64,000 nt of DNA. It comes from Actinomadura macra NBRC 14102 (GTDB lineage: Bacteria; Actinomycetota; Actinomycetes; Streptosporangiales; Streptosporangiaceae). The notes beneath the pieces are model-generated. The model did not search any database. It was not told the origin of the DNA and worked only from the letters and a program-made list of their open reading frames with translations. The DNA is taken from the NCBI RefSeq assembly GCF_001552215.1, contig NZ_BCQT01000010.1, positions 558,001 through 622,000 on the forward strand. The letters run 5' to 3'. Position 1 is the stretch's first letter; each line of letters opens with the position of its first letter. Both the position numbers and the translations under genes were made by a program. Positions 15,839 through 25,600 of this stretch are shown here, in pieces.

Positions 15839-17098
15839 GTGGCTGACCCCGAGCCCCGGATCGTCGTCACCGGGCTCGGCGTCATCTCCAGCATCGGGAT
15901 CGGCCACGACGACTTCCTGGCCGCGCTGCGGGCGGGTGCCTGCGGCGCCTCCCCGATCAGCGGCTTCGACACCACCGGCTTCCGGTTCGCGCGGGCCTAC
16001 GAGGTACCCGGCTTCGACCCCGGGGCGGTCCTGCGCCGGATCGAGCCGGGCGCCTTCGGCAAGGTCGGCGCGCAGGCGGCCGCCGCCGCGCGGATGGCGA
16101 TGTCGGACGCCGGGCTGGACCCCGCGTGGGTGCGCGACGAACGCGGCGTCGTCGCCGTCGGCACGACCTGCGGCGAGTCGCTCGACGTGGACGCGCTCGC
16201 CGCGGCCGAGGTCGCGGGCGGCCTCGGCCGGCTCCCGGCCGCGCTGGCGAGGCGCGTCCACCCCGGACGGCTGCCGGTCGCGGTGGCCACCGAACTCGGG
16301 CTGTCGAACGTGGCGGCGGTGACCATCCCGACCGTCTGCGCCGCGGGCAACTACGCGATCGGCCACGCCCTCGACGCCCTGCGGGACGGGGAGGCCGAGT
16401 ACGCCGTCTGCGGCGGCGCCGACTCGGTGAGCCGGATGGCGTTCGCCGGGTTCTACCGCCTGCGGGCCTGGGCCTCGCAACGGTGCAGCCCGTTCGACCT
16501 CGACCGGGACGGGTTCATGTTCGGCGAAGGGGCCGGGATGCTCGTCCTGGAGACGCTCGACCACGCGCGCCGCCGGGGCGCGGCGATCCGCGCCGAGGTC
16601 GCCGGGTTCGCGCTCAACTGCGATGCGGCGCACCCGACGAGACCGGAGCGCGAGCGCGTCGCCCAGTGCCTCACCGCGGCGCTGCGCGACGCCGGCACGC
16701 CGCCGGACGAGGTGGACGTGGTCTTCGCGCACGGCACCGGAACGAAGATCAACGACGCGATGGAGTCCGCGGTGCTCGGCGACGTCTTCGGCGCCGGGCC
16801 GCCCCCGGTCACGGCCCTGAAGTCGATGATCGGCCACACGCAGGGGGCGGCGGGCGCGCACGCGTGCATCGCGGCGGTCCTGGGGATGGAGCACGACTTC
16901 ATCCCGCCGACCGTCAACTTCACCACACCGGACCCCGAGTGCCCCGTCGACTGCGTCCCGAACCGGGCGCGCCCGGCCAGCGTCCGGACGGCGCTGGTCA
17001 ACTCGCTGGGCGTCGGCGGCAACAACGCCGCGGTCGTGCTGCGCCATGCGGAGGCTCTCGCGGCCCGCCCCTCGTCGAGCAGCGAGGCGGCGGCATGA
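15839..17098 (+). CDS. Beta-ketoacyl synthase (FabF/KS-alpha-like), catalytically complete
   Basis: 419 aa. GTG start at 15839 with GGAAGG 7 bp upstream. The condensing triad is present: Cys167 in TVCAAGN, His298 in FAHGTGT and His333 in MIGHTQGAAG. GVGGNNA near the C-terminus is the usual oxyanion Gly loop. It extends ACP-bound chains by decarboxylative Claisen condensation. It starts a rightward operon of four coupled genes, each overlapping the next by 4 bp (KS, KS-like, KS-AT, KR), arguing that the products act together. The pairing with a following inactive KS resembles KS-alpha/CLF heterodimers of type II PKSs. Confidence 0.9.
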   Translation: MADPEPRIVVTGLGVISSIGIGHDDFLAALRAGACGASPISGFDTTGFRFARAYEVPGFDPGAVLRRIEPGAFGKVGAQAAAAARMAMSDAGLDPAWVRDERGVVAVGTTCGESLDVDALAAAEVAGGLGRLPAALARRVHPGRLPVAVATELGLSNVAAVTIPTVCAAGNYAIGHALDALRDGEAEYAVCGGADSVSRMAFAGFYRLRAWASQRCSPFDLDRDGFMFGEGAGMLVLETLDHARRRGAAIRAEVAGFALNCDAAHPTRPERERVAQCLTAALRDAGTPPDEVDVVFAHGTGTKINDAMESAVLGDVFGAGPPPVTALKSMIGHTQGAAGAHACIAAVLGMEHDFIPPTVNFTTPDPECPVDCVPNRARPASVRTALVNSLGVGGNNAAVVLRHAEALAARPSSSSEAAA

Positions 17099-18141
17099 GC
17101 GCCACGAGAGCCGTCATCTCGGCCATGTCCTTGATGTCGCCCGCCGGGATCGGGGTCGAGCCCTTCCGGGAGGCGGTCCTGACGGGCCGCCCGTCACCCG
17201 GCGGGCGCGTGGAGGACTTCCGCACCGAGCCGCCCGCCGGGTCGGGACGTCCCGTCCGCCTGATCGACCGGCCCTCGGCGATGGCGCTCGCGACGATCGG
17301 GACGCTGCTCGGCGAGGACGTCCTCGCCGGGTGGCCGCCCGCGCGGCGCGGACTCGTCCTCGCCAGCGGCGCGGCCGGGATCGACCAGTCGATGACCCTC
17401 ACCCGCGACTCGCTGACCCGCCCCCGGCCCGACAACGTCAACCCCGCGCTCGTCCCGGCGTGCGTGATGAACTACGCGAGCGGGCAGGCGGCCATCGCCC
17501 ACGACCTGCGCGGGCCGAACGCGACCGTGACGGCGGGCCGGGCCGGCGGGCTCGCGGCGCTGCGGTACGCGCGGCTGCTGCTCGCGCGGGACCGCGCCGA
17601 CGCCGTGGTCTGCGGCGCGTACGACGACCTGAACGAACGGCGCATCGCCATCGCCGAGGCCGCGGGACTCAAGGCCACCGCGTCCGAGGGGAGTTGCGTG
17701 TTCCTCGTCGAGCCCGCGGAGCGCGCGCTCTCGGCCGGACGTCCGGTCCGCGCGGAGATCCTCGCGCTGGAGAGCGGCGTGTTCGCCGAACCCCGCGACG
17801 CGGCGGGCGTGCTCGCCGCCGCCGTGGACCGCGCACTGGACGCTGCGGCGACCGCCCCCGGCGACGTCGGGCTGATCGTCCCCGCCGGTACCGAGGACAC
17901 CGACCTGCCGGACCTCGCGCACGCCCGGGTCGTACGCACCGCGGACCTCATCGGCGACGTGTTCGGCGCGATGTCGGCGTTCCAGATCGCCGCCGCGATC
18001 ATCGGCGGTGACCTCGCCGGGGACGGCCCGGCGCTGGTCACCAGCATCGACCCCGACGGCCATGCCGCGTGCTGCCTGCTGCGGACGGATCCCGCGACGG
18101 GCAGCGCCGTGCAGACCGACGAAGGAGAACCAGGAGCATGA
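17095..18141 (+). CDS. Catalytically dead ketosynthase-like protein (chain-length-factor-like)
   Basis: 348 aa. The ATG overlaps the previous stop (ATGA). Thiolase-fold sequence with PACVMNYASGQAAIAHDLRG just before the nucleophile elbow, where the Cys is replaced by Gly (TVTAGRAGG). The HGTGT and GHxxGA histidine motifs are absent and the protein is about 70 residues shorter than the active KS. By analogy with CLF/KS-beta it should form a heterodimer with the KS at 15839-17098. The replacement residue is not the Gln of classical CLFs, so a decarboxylase-like role is not supported. Divergent KS-like partners also occur in aryl-polyene systems. Confidence 0.78.
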   Translation: MSATRAVISAMSLMSPAGIGVEPFREAVLTGRPSPGGRVEDFRTEPPAGSGRPVRLIDRPSAMALATIGTLLGEDVLAGWPPARRGLVLASGAAGIDQSMTLTRDSLTRPRPDNVNPALVPACVMNYASGQAAIAHDLRGPNATVTAGRAGGLAALRYARLLLARDRADAVVCGAYDDLNERRIAIAEAAGLKATASEGSCVFLVEPAERALSAGRPVRAEILALESGVFAEPRDAAGVLAAAVDRALDAAATAPGDVGLIVPAGTEDTDLPDLAHARVVRTADLIGDVFGAMSAFQIAAAIIGGDLAGDGPALVTSIDPDGHAACCLLRTDPATGSAVQTDEGEPGA

Positions 18142-20393
18142 CGGACATCGCCATCGTCGGCATCGACTGCCGCTTCCCCAAGGCACCGGACCCGGCCGCG
18201 CTGTGGGACCTGCTCGTCCGCGGCGAGGAGGGGGTGATCGAGGTCCCCAAGGCGCGGTGGAACGCCGACGTCTACTACGACCCGGACGGCGGGCCGGGCA
18301 AGGTCAACACCCGGTACGCGGGGTTCATCGACGACGCCGACGCCTTCGACCACGACTTCTTCGAGTTCTCCAAGGAGGAGGCCGAGGTCGCCGACCCGCA
18401 GGTGCGGCTGCTGCTCCAGACCGCCTGGCGCGCGGTGGAGGACGCGACGCTCGACCCGCGCTCGCTCGCGGGCAGCAGGACGGGCGTCTACGTCGGGATC
18501 ATGGGTTCGGAGTGGATGAGCCTGCTCATGACCCATTTCCACACCATCACCGGGCATGTCGGCTCCGGGAACGGCTACGCCATCGCGGCCAACCGGATCT
18601 CCTACCAGCTCGACCTGCGGGGCCCGAGCATGGCGATCGACACCGCCTGCTCGTCCTCGCTCGTCGCGACCGAGGAGGCGTGCGCCGCGCTCCGCTCCGG
18701 CGTCTGCGACCAGGCCCTCGTCGGGTCGGTGAACATGTTCGTCACACCGGCGTCCAACATCTACTTCGCGCAGGCCAAGGTGTCCGCGCCGGACGGGCGG
18801 TGCAAACCGTTCAGCTCCAAGGCCGACGGGTTCGGGCGCGCCGAGGGCGTGGCGGTGCTCGTGCTGCGGCGGCTGGCCGACGCCGTCGCCGACGGGCTGC
18901 CCGTCTACGCCGTCATCAAGGGCGGGGCCGTCAACCACGGGGGCCGCAGCACGACGGTCACCGCGCCGAACCCGCACGCGCAGCAGGCCGTGATCGCCGA
19001 GGCGTACGAGCGCGCGGGCGTCCGGGCGCAGGACGTCACCTACGTCGAGGCGCACGGCACCGGAACGCTGCTGGGCGACCGCCTGGAGGTCAGGGCCCTC
19101 GGCAAGGTGCACGGCGTGTCCCGGGAACGGCCGTGCGCGATCGGGTCGATCAAGGGCAACATCGGGCATGCCGAGGGCGCGGCCGGGATCGCGGGCCTGA
19201 TCAAGACGACGCTGGCGCTGCACCACCGCGTCCTCCCGCTGAGCCGCCACTCCGACAGCGAGAACCCGCGGCTCCGGCTGGCGGCGAACGGGCTGCGGCT
19301 CGTCAAGGAGCCGGAGCGGTTGCCGGACGGCGAGGTCCTCGCGGGGGTCAGCGGCTTCGGTCTCGGCGGCACCAACGCGCACATCGTCCTCGCGACCGCG
19401 CCGGAGCAGGCGCGGCGGCCGGGCGGCGGGCGGGGTGCGGGGGTGCTGACCGTCTCGGCCCGCGACGTCGCAGGTCTGCGCGGCGCCGTCCGGCGGCTGG
19501 CCGCGGACGTCGCGTCCCGGCCCGCCGAGCAGCTCGCGGAAGTGAGCTGGACGACGAACCGGGTCAAGGCCTCGGGGCCGGTCCGCTTCGCGCTGCCCGC
19601 GTTCGACCGCGACCGCGCCGTGGCCGTCCTGATGGAGGCCGCCGAGGACGACACCGCGCTCGCCGCGCACTCCGGCCGGGCCGGGGCGAAGCAGAAGATC
19701 GGGTGGGTGCTCGCCGGGGAGTCGGCGTGGCGGCCCGGGATGTCGGCGGACCTGCATGATCGCTTCCACGCCTACCGGTGCGCGCTCGCCGCGGTCGACG
19801 CGGCGTTCCTGCCGCACCTCGGCTGGTCCGTGCGCGAGGCCTCGCTTTCCGAGGACGAGCCGCCCGCCACCGGACCGGTCGCCTTCGCGGTCACCTGGGC
19901 GCTGGGCCAGACGCTGCTGGACGTGGGCGTCACCCCGGCATGGGTGGTCGGAGAGGGAGTCGGCGAGTACGCGGCGGCGGCGCTGGCCGGGACCGCCGGG
20001 CTCGACGACGTCTGCCGCCTCGTCGCCGCGCGGTACTCCTCGCGACACGTCCCGGAGAACAGCCCGGAGAACGCCTCGGAGGCGCTCGCCGAGGTCGCCG
20101 CCGATCCCGTCCGGCCGCAGCGGAAGATCTCCCTGTACTCCAGCCGTGCGGACGCCGTGGAGGCGACGCCGGCCGAGGTCATCGAGCTTCCGTCCGCCGC
20201 CGTCCCGCCGTCCGGCGAGGGCCTGCTCGACGTCGTCGCACGGCTCTACCGGGACGGCCTCGACCCCGACTGGGACGAGCTGTACGAGCCCGGCCAGCGC
20301 GTCCGGCACCGGCTCACCCCGTACGGGTTCGCCGCCACCGGGCGCTTCTGGTGGAACCACCCGATCGGACCGACCCCTGGAGGAAGTTCATGA
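18138..20393 (+). CDS. Polyketide synthase: active KS followed by degenerate AT (KS-AT0)
   Basis: 751 aa. The ATG overlaps the previous TGA. Residues 1-430 are a type I modular KS with Cys171 in DTACSSS, His306 in EAHGTGT and His344 in KGNIGHAEGA. Residues 440-720 align with an acyltransferase domain, but the nucleophile elbow reads GEGVGE near residue 602 instead of GHSxGE. The Ser is lost and no YASH/HAFH motif is seen, so it cannot load extender units. There is no ACP, KR or DH on the protein. It presumably depends on the free AT (10731-11825) and free ACP (8201-8470). The dead domain may be retained as a docking scaffold. Confidence 0.88.
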   Translation: MTDIAIVGIDCRFPKAPDPAALWDLLVRGEEGVIEVPKARWNADVYYDPDGGPGKVNTRYAGFIDDADAFDHDFFEFSKEEAEVADPQVRLLLQTAWRAVEDATLDPRSLAGSRTGVYVGIMGSEWMSLLMTHFHTITGHVGSGNGYAIAANRISYQLDLRGPSMAIDTACSSSLVATEEACAALRSGVCDQALVGSVNMFVTPASNIYFAQAKVSAPDGRCKPFSSKADGFGRAEGVAVLVLRRLADAVADGLPVYAVIKGGAVNHGGRSTTVTAPNPHAQQAVIAEAYERAGVRAQDVTYVEAHGTGTLLGDRLEVRALGKVHGVSRERPCAIGSIKGNIGHAEGAAGIAGLIKTTLALHHRVLPLSRHSDSENPRLRLAANGLRLVKEPERLPDGEVLAGVSGFGLGGTNAHIVLATAPEQARRPGGGRGAGVLTVSARDVAGLRGAVRRLAADVASRPAEQLAEVSWTTNRVKASGPVRFALPAFDRDRAVAVLMEAAEDDTALAAHSGRAGAKQKIGWVLAGESAWRPGMSADLHDRFHAYRCALAAVDAAFLPHLGWSVREASLSEDEPPATGPVAFAVTWALGQTLLDVGVTPAWVVGEGVGEYAAAALAGTAGLDDVCRLVAARYSSRHVPENSPENASEALAEVAADPVRPQRKISLYSSRADAVEATPAEVIELPSAAVPPSGEGLLDVVARLYRDGLDPDWDELYEPGQRVRHRLTPYGFAATGRFWWNHPIGPTPGGSS

Positions 20394-21094
20394 GCCGCTC
20401 CGTCCTCGTCACCGGCGGGAACCGTGGCCTCGGCCTGGCGATAGCGCGGGCGTTCGCGGCGGGGGGCGACGCCGTCGCGGTGACGCACCGCGGGTCCGGT
20501 GCGCCGGACGGCCTGTTCGGCGTCACCTGCGACGTCACCGACTCCGAGTCGGTCGCGCAGGCGTTCAAGGAGGTCAAGGAGGCGCACGGGCCGGTGGAGG
20601 TACTGATCTCCAATGCCGGGATCAGTGACGACGCGCTCCTGCTGCGGATGCGCGAGGAGGCGTTCAGCCGGGTCATCGACACCAATCTGACCGGGGCGTA
20701 CCGGGTCGCCAGGGCCGCGGTGTCCGACATGATCCGGATGCGCCGCGGGCGGATGATCTTCATCTCGTCTGTGTCCGGGCTCAAGGGACACGCGGGCCAG
20801 ACCAACTACGCCGCGAGCAAGGCCGGGCTCATCGGGCTGGCCCGGTCGCTGGCGCGCGAGGTGGCCACGCGCGGCGTCACCGCGAACGTGATCGCGCCCG
20901 GTCTGCTGGACACCGACATGACCAGCGAGGTCATCACGAAGTTCAAGGATCAGATCCTCGCCGAGGTGCCGCTCGGCCGCGTCGCCACGCTGGAGGAGGT
21001 CGCGGCGGCGGCGCTCTGGCTCGCCTCGGAACCGGCCGCGTCGGTGACCGGGCAGGTGCTCACCATCGACGGGGGCGGGAGCCTCGGGCACTGA
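20390..21094 (+). CDS. Short-chain dehydrogenase/reductase, FabG-like ketoreductase
   Basis: 234 aa, coupled to the preceding PKS gene by ATGA. TGGNRGLG (8-15) is the nucleotide-binding loop, NAG at 75-77, and the catalytic residues are Ser127, Tyr140 and Lys144 (YAASK). The C-terminal VTGQVLTIDGGGSL is characteristic of FabG. It should reduce the beta-ketoacyl-ACP made by the KS proteins with NADPH. No dehydratase is visible in the operon, so either a hydroxyl remains or a DH is supplied elsewhere. The last 17 bp including the stop are exactly duplicated downstream. Confidence 0.9.
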   Translation: MSRSVLVTGGNRGLGLAIARAFAAGGDAVAVTHRGSGAPDGLFGVTCDVTDSESVAQAFKEVKEAHGPVEVLISNAGISDDALLLRMREEAFSRVIDTNLTGAYRVARAAVSDMIRMRRGRMIFISSVSGLKGHAGQTNYAASKAGLIGLARSLAREVATRGVTANVIAPGLLDTDMTSEVITKFKDQILAEVPLGRVATLEEVAAAALWLASEPAASVTGQVLTIDGGGSLGH

Positions 21095-21111
21095 GGAGCC
21101 TCGGGCACTGA
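21078..21111 (+). repeat. Exact 17-bp tandem duplication of the KR gene end including the stop codon
   Basis: GGAGCCTCGGGCACTGA occurs at 21078-21094 (last codons plus TGA of the KR gene) and again at 21095-21111. The copy duplicates the stop region outside the gene. See the finding on 3'-end duplications. Confidence 0.9.
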
Positions 21112-21159
21112 CAGGGGCGTCTTCCGTCCACACGCGCAACTGTCCCCTCGTCCACACTC

Positions 21160-21232
21160 CTGACCACTGCTGGTCAGACTGCTCATACCCGTCATCACGT
21201 TATGTCGCGACTGATTACACTGGTGTGACCAG
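21160..21232. promoter_or_regulatory. Two inverted repeats in the promoter region of the MFS-SARP operon
   Basis: CTGACCA-CTGC-TGGTCAG (21160-21177, perfect 7-bp arms) and CTGGT-GTG-ACCAG (21220-21232) share the TGGTCA/ACCAG half-site. They lie 95-170 bp upstream of the MFS start in a 233-bp gap that is more AT-rich than its surroundings. They look like a repeated operator for one regulator. The regulator is not identified. Confidence 0.4.
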
Positions 21233-21327
21233 ACAGACCACGACCGGGCGGCCCACCTGTGCGCACGCTGCCGTAGTGTTCGCCAGGTGGCCTGCACTCT
21301 GCTCTCGCTCCCAGGGCAAGGTTAGGA

Positions 21328-22599
21328 ATGGACAGCTCCCCCACGGCACGGTCCTCGACGCTCCCGCACGCTCCCGTTCAGCCGATATCACGACTGTGGG
21401 TCCTCGCCCTCTTCCTTGTCACCCTCGGCATGTGGGCGGGGCTGCTCGGCGCCGCCCAGATCCTGCTGCCCGGCCAGATCGAGTCACTCGACCCGGCGAA
21501 CAAGGTCTGGAACCTCAGCATGGTGACCGCCCTCGGCGCCGTCGCCGCCGTCATCTCCTCCCCGGTCGCCGGCGCCCTGTCGGACCGCACCGCCTCGCGC
21601 TTCGGACGGCGGCGCCCCTGGGTCGCCGCCAGCGCCGCGGTCTGCGCCGCCGCGCTGCTCGCGCTGCCGTCGCAGACGTCCATCATCGCCGTCGCCCTCT
21701 GCTGGATCCTGGTGCACGGCAGCGTGAACTCGATGCACGCCGCCCTGTGCGCCGCCATCCCCGACCGCGTCCCGGTGAGCCAGCGCGGCATGGTCTCGGC
21801 CGTGGCCGGGCTGGCCATGCCACTCGGGCTCGTCCTCGGCACGCTGCTCGTCTCGGGCATCCCCATCTGGGCCGGTTACGTGCTCGTCGGCGCCGTCGTG
21901 GGGGGCCTCACCGTCCCTTACCTCCTGCAAGCCGACGACCCCGAACCGCACGCCCACGACACCGACGCGCCGTTGGGAGGGCGCACGCGCAGGCGCTCGC
22001 CCGGGAGGTTCGTGGCCGACCTGTACGTCAGCCCACGGCAGCACCCCGACTTCGCGTGGGCGTTGGGCGGACGATTCTTCGCGCAGCTCGCCACGTCCCT
22101 GGCGACGCTCTACCTCCTGTACTTCCTGCGAGACGAGGTGGGATTGAACGACCCGGACGGCGGCGTCGCGGTACTCAGCCTCCTCTACACGGTGGGCGCC
22201 ATCGCGTCGGCCGTCGCGGCGGGCCGCCTGTCCGACCGGACGGGCCGCCGCAAGGTGTTCATCCTCGCCGCGACGCTGCTGATGGCCGCGGCCCTGATCT
22301 GCATGTCGCTGGCGCCCAGCTGGTCGGTCGTGCTCGTGTCGGCGGCCGTCATCGGCGCCGGCTACGGCGTCTACGTCGCCATCGACCAGGCGTTGGTCAC
22401 CCAGGTCCTGCCCGAGGCGCGGGACCGTGCCAAAGACCTCGGGCTCGTCAACATGGCCGGCAGCAGCGCGGTCGCGGTCGCCCCGCTCTTCGCCGCCCAG
22501 GCGGTGCTGCACGGCGGCTACTCTCTGCTCTTCACCCTCGCCGCCGGGCTGGCGGTCGTCGGGGGCCTCTCCATCCAGCCGATCCGATCGGTTCGTTGA
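21328..22599 (+). CDS. Major facilitator superfamily exporter
   Basis: 423 aa, 12 predicted transmembrane helices, with the signature loop SDRTASRFGRRRPW after helix 2 and its pseudo-repeat SDRTGRRKVF after helix 8, typical of MFS transporters. AGG precedes the ATG. It resembles drug/proton or sugar-cation antiporters used for antibiotic export; the substrate is not predictable. It is followed after 32 bp by the SARP regulator gene, so exporter and activator are probably co-transcribed and controlled by the inverted repeats upstream. Confidence 0.87.
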   Translation: MDSSPTARSSTLPHAPVQPISRLWVLALFLVTLGMWAGLLGAAQILLPGQIESLDPANKVWNLSMVTALGAVAAVISSPVAGALSDRTASRFGRRRPWVAASAAVCAAALLALPSQTSIIAVALCWILVHGSVNSMHAALCAAIPDRVPVSQRGMVSAVAGLAMPLGLVLGTLLVSGIPIWAGYVLVGAVVGGLTVPYLLQADDPEPHAHDTDAPLGGRTRRRSPGRFVADLYVSPRQHPDFAWALGGRFFAQLATSLATLYLLYFLRDEVGLNDPDGGVAVLSLLYTVGAIASAVAAGRLSDRTGRRKVFILAATLLMAAALICMSLAPSWSVVLVSAAVIGAGYGVYVAIDQALVTQVLPEARDRAKDLGLVNMAGSSAVAVAPLFAAQAVLHGGYSLLFTLAAGLAVVGGLSIQPIRSVR

Positions 22600-22631
22600 A
22601 GCCCGACGGTTCGAGAGAGGTACCCCGACCC

Positions 22632-25600
22632 TTGGCGATCAGAACTTCGACCGGTCCGCGACCCGCGGCCCACGTCACGTTCCACGTGCTCGGACGGCTG
22701 TCGATCCGCGCCGGGCACGAGGTGGTGAAGCCGCCCCGGTCCCAGATCCTCCAGGGTCTGCTCGGCGTCCTGCTCCTGGCACAGGGCGAGCCGCTGCGCA
22801 CCGAACGGCTCACCCGGCTGGTGTGGGCCGACCGGGCCGAGATGACCAGCCGCGAAGCCGTCCACGTCGCGATGTCGCGCCTGCGCAAATGGCTCAAGCA
22901 GCTCGGGGACGGCAAACTGTCCATCGACTACCAGGACGGGTACCGGCTCCTCGTCCCCGCGCCCGACCTCGACCTGCACCGCTTCCGCGCGCTGCTCGGA
23001 CGTGCCCATGCGGTCGAGCAGCCGGAGCTGCGCAGCTCGTTCCTGCTCTCCGCGCTGGAGCTGCGCCGCGGCCCCGCCCTCGCCGGGCTGGAGTACCTCG
23101 ACCGCGACGACATCCTCGTCCGGTCGGTCGCGCAGGACGTCCGCGAGGCGGTGATGAGCCTGGCGTCCATCGCCCCGCGCGCCGAACGGATCGAGCCCGC
23201 CATCCGCGCGGTACGCACCCTCGCCGAGGAGCTGCCGTTCGACGAGCCGCTGCACGCCGCGCTCATCGACCTGCTGGCGGCGGGCGGCCAGCCCGCCACC
23301 GCGCTGGACACCTACCGCCGCCTCAGCGAGCGGCTCACCGACGAGCTGGGCGTCGAGCCCAGCCGGCAGGTCCAGGAGGCGCATCTGCGCATCCTCACCC
23401 ACACCCGGCCGTTCGTCGGAACGTTCGACAGGATCGAGGACGCCGCCCCGATCGTCCCCGTCCCGATCCCCGCGCAGCTCCCGCCCGGCATCCCCGACTT
23501 CACGGGCCGCGCGGACGAGGCGGCGCGCATCGCCGACAGCCTCGCCGGCCCCGCCGGACGCCCGGGACGGTCCGTCGCGGTCACCACCGTCGCGGGCATG
23601 GGCGGCATCGGCAAGACGGCCCTCGCCGTGCACGTCGCGCACATGCTGACGGCGGCCTTCCCCGGCGGCCAGCTCTACGCCGACCTGCACGGCGACGGCG
23701 TCCCGGTCGAGCCCGCCGAGGTGCTCGACCGGTTCCTGCGCGCGCTGGGAATGACCGGCGCGGGCGTCCCCCCGTCCCTCGCCGAACGCACCGCGCTGTT
23801 TCGCAGCCGGGTCGCCGGCCGCAAGGTCCTCATCGTCCTGGACGGCGCCGCGAACGAGGAGCAGGTGCGGCCGCTGCTGCCGGGCGCGCCGGACGCCGCC
23901 GTCCTCATCACCAGCCGCAACCGGCTCACCGGGTTGGAGGGCGCGACACTCCTGGACCTGGAGGTCCTCTCCCCGCAGCAGGCCGTCGAGCTGCTCGCCC
24001 GGGTCGTCGGCTCCCCGCGCGTCGCGGCCGAGCCGCACAGCGCGGTGGAGATCGCGCTGCTGTGCGGGCACGTCCCGCTGGCCGTGCGCATCGCCGCCGG
24101 TCGGCTGGTCGGACGCCCCGACTGGACCCTGGCCTACCTCGCCGACATGCTCCGCGACGAGCGCGGCCGGCTGGACGAGCTGGCCGTCGGCGACCTCGCG
24201 GTCAGGGCCAGCTTCGAGCTGAGCTACCGCCCGCTGCCGCCCGCGACGCAGCGGGCGTTCCGGATCATCGGCCTGCTGGAGGCACCCGACGTCGCCGCGT
24301 GGACGGTCGCCGCGCTGCTCGGCGTCCCGCTGAACGAGGCGCGCCCGCACCTGGAGACGCTGATCGACGCGCAGCTGGTGAACGTGGTCGGTCCGGACGC
24401 CGTCGGCGAGCTGCGCTACCGGATGCACGAACTGGTCCGGCTTTACGCGCGCATGTGCTCGGAGGCCGAGGACGCGTCCCGGCAGCGGACCGCCGCCCTC
24501 AGCCGGGCGCTCGGCGGCTGGCTGTGGCTGGCCGAGCGCGCCGCCGACCTCGTCCCGGGCCCGGCCTACATCGCCCTCCACGGCGACGCCCCCCGCCGTC
24601 CGCTGCCCCCGGCGACCGCCGCGCGGCTGCTGGCCGACCCCACGCTCTGGTTCACCGCCGAGCTGCCGGCACTGGTCGCCGCCACCCGGCAGGCGTGCGA
24701 CCTGCGGCTGGACGAGTTCGCCTGGGACCTGGCGGCGTGCCTGGAGAAGTACTGCGACGTCCGGGGCATGTACGACGACTGGCGGCAGACGCACGAGCGC
24801 GCGCTGCGGCTGTGCCGGGCCACCAAGAACAAGCGGGGCGAGGCCGTCCTGCTGCGGGGGCTCGTCGAGGTCACCACGTGGACGTCGCCGGAACAGGGCG
24901 GGCCCGCGATGGTGACGATGCGCGAGACCGCCGAGCGGGTCCTGCGCCTGTTCACCGAGCTGGACGAGCCGCGCGGGATGGTCGACGCCCTGACCGCCAT
25001 CGGCTGGGGACGGGTGGCCGAGGGCGCCGCCGGGGAGGCGCTCGCCGCCGCCGACGAGGCCATCCGGCTCGCCGAGACCGCCGACTACCTGGGCGGCCAG
25101 GCACGGGCCCACCAGATGAAGGCCGTCGCGTACGGGGAGGGGAACGCCGAGCAGGCGATCCCGTGCCTGGAGAAGGCCCTCCACGTCGCGGACATGCTGG
25201 GGAACCGGCGTCTGGAGGCCACGATCATCCAGTTCCTCGGGGCCGCGCACGCGCTCACCGGCGATGTCGGCACCGGCGAGCGGCTGCTCAACCGATCGAT
25301 CAGTGTGGCCCGTGAGCTGGATGACCGTTACCTGGAGACATTCTCCCTGATCTATCTTGCCAAGCTGTTCGCGGCGCTGGGCGACGAGCGGGCCCGTCCG
25401 ACCATCGAGCTCGCGCTCACCTACAGCCACGCGGGCAACTTCGGGCACCATCTCGCCGAGTCCCTCGCCCTTCTCGGGGAGCTGAACCTCGCCGCGGGTG
25501 ACGCCCCCTCCGCCGTCGCCTGCCTGGAGAGGTCCGTCCGGGTCTGGCGCACCCGCGGCTGGGTCTGGTTCCTCGCCAGGACGCTCCACACCCTGGCCGA

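Noticed and set aside
21225..22631. Upstream extension of the SARP reading frame through the MFS gene
   Set aside because: It overlaps a well-supported transporter in another frame and adds low-complexity Arg/Pro sequence; TTG 22632 has a ribosome site.
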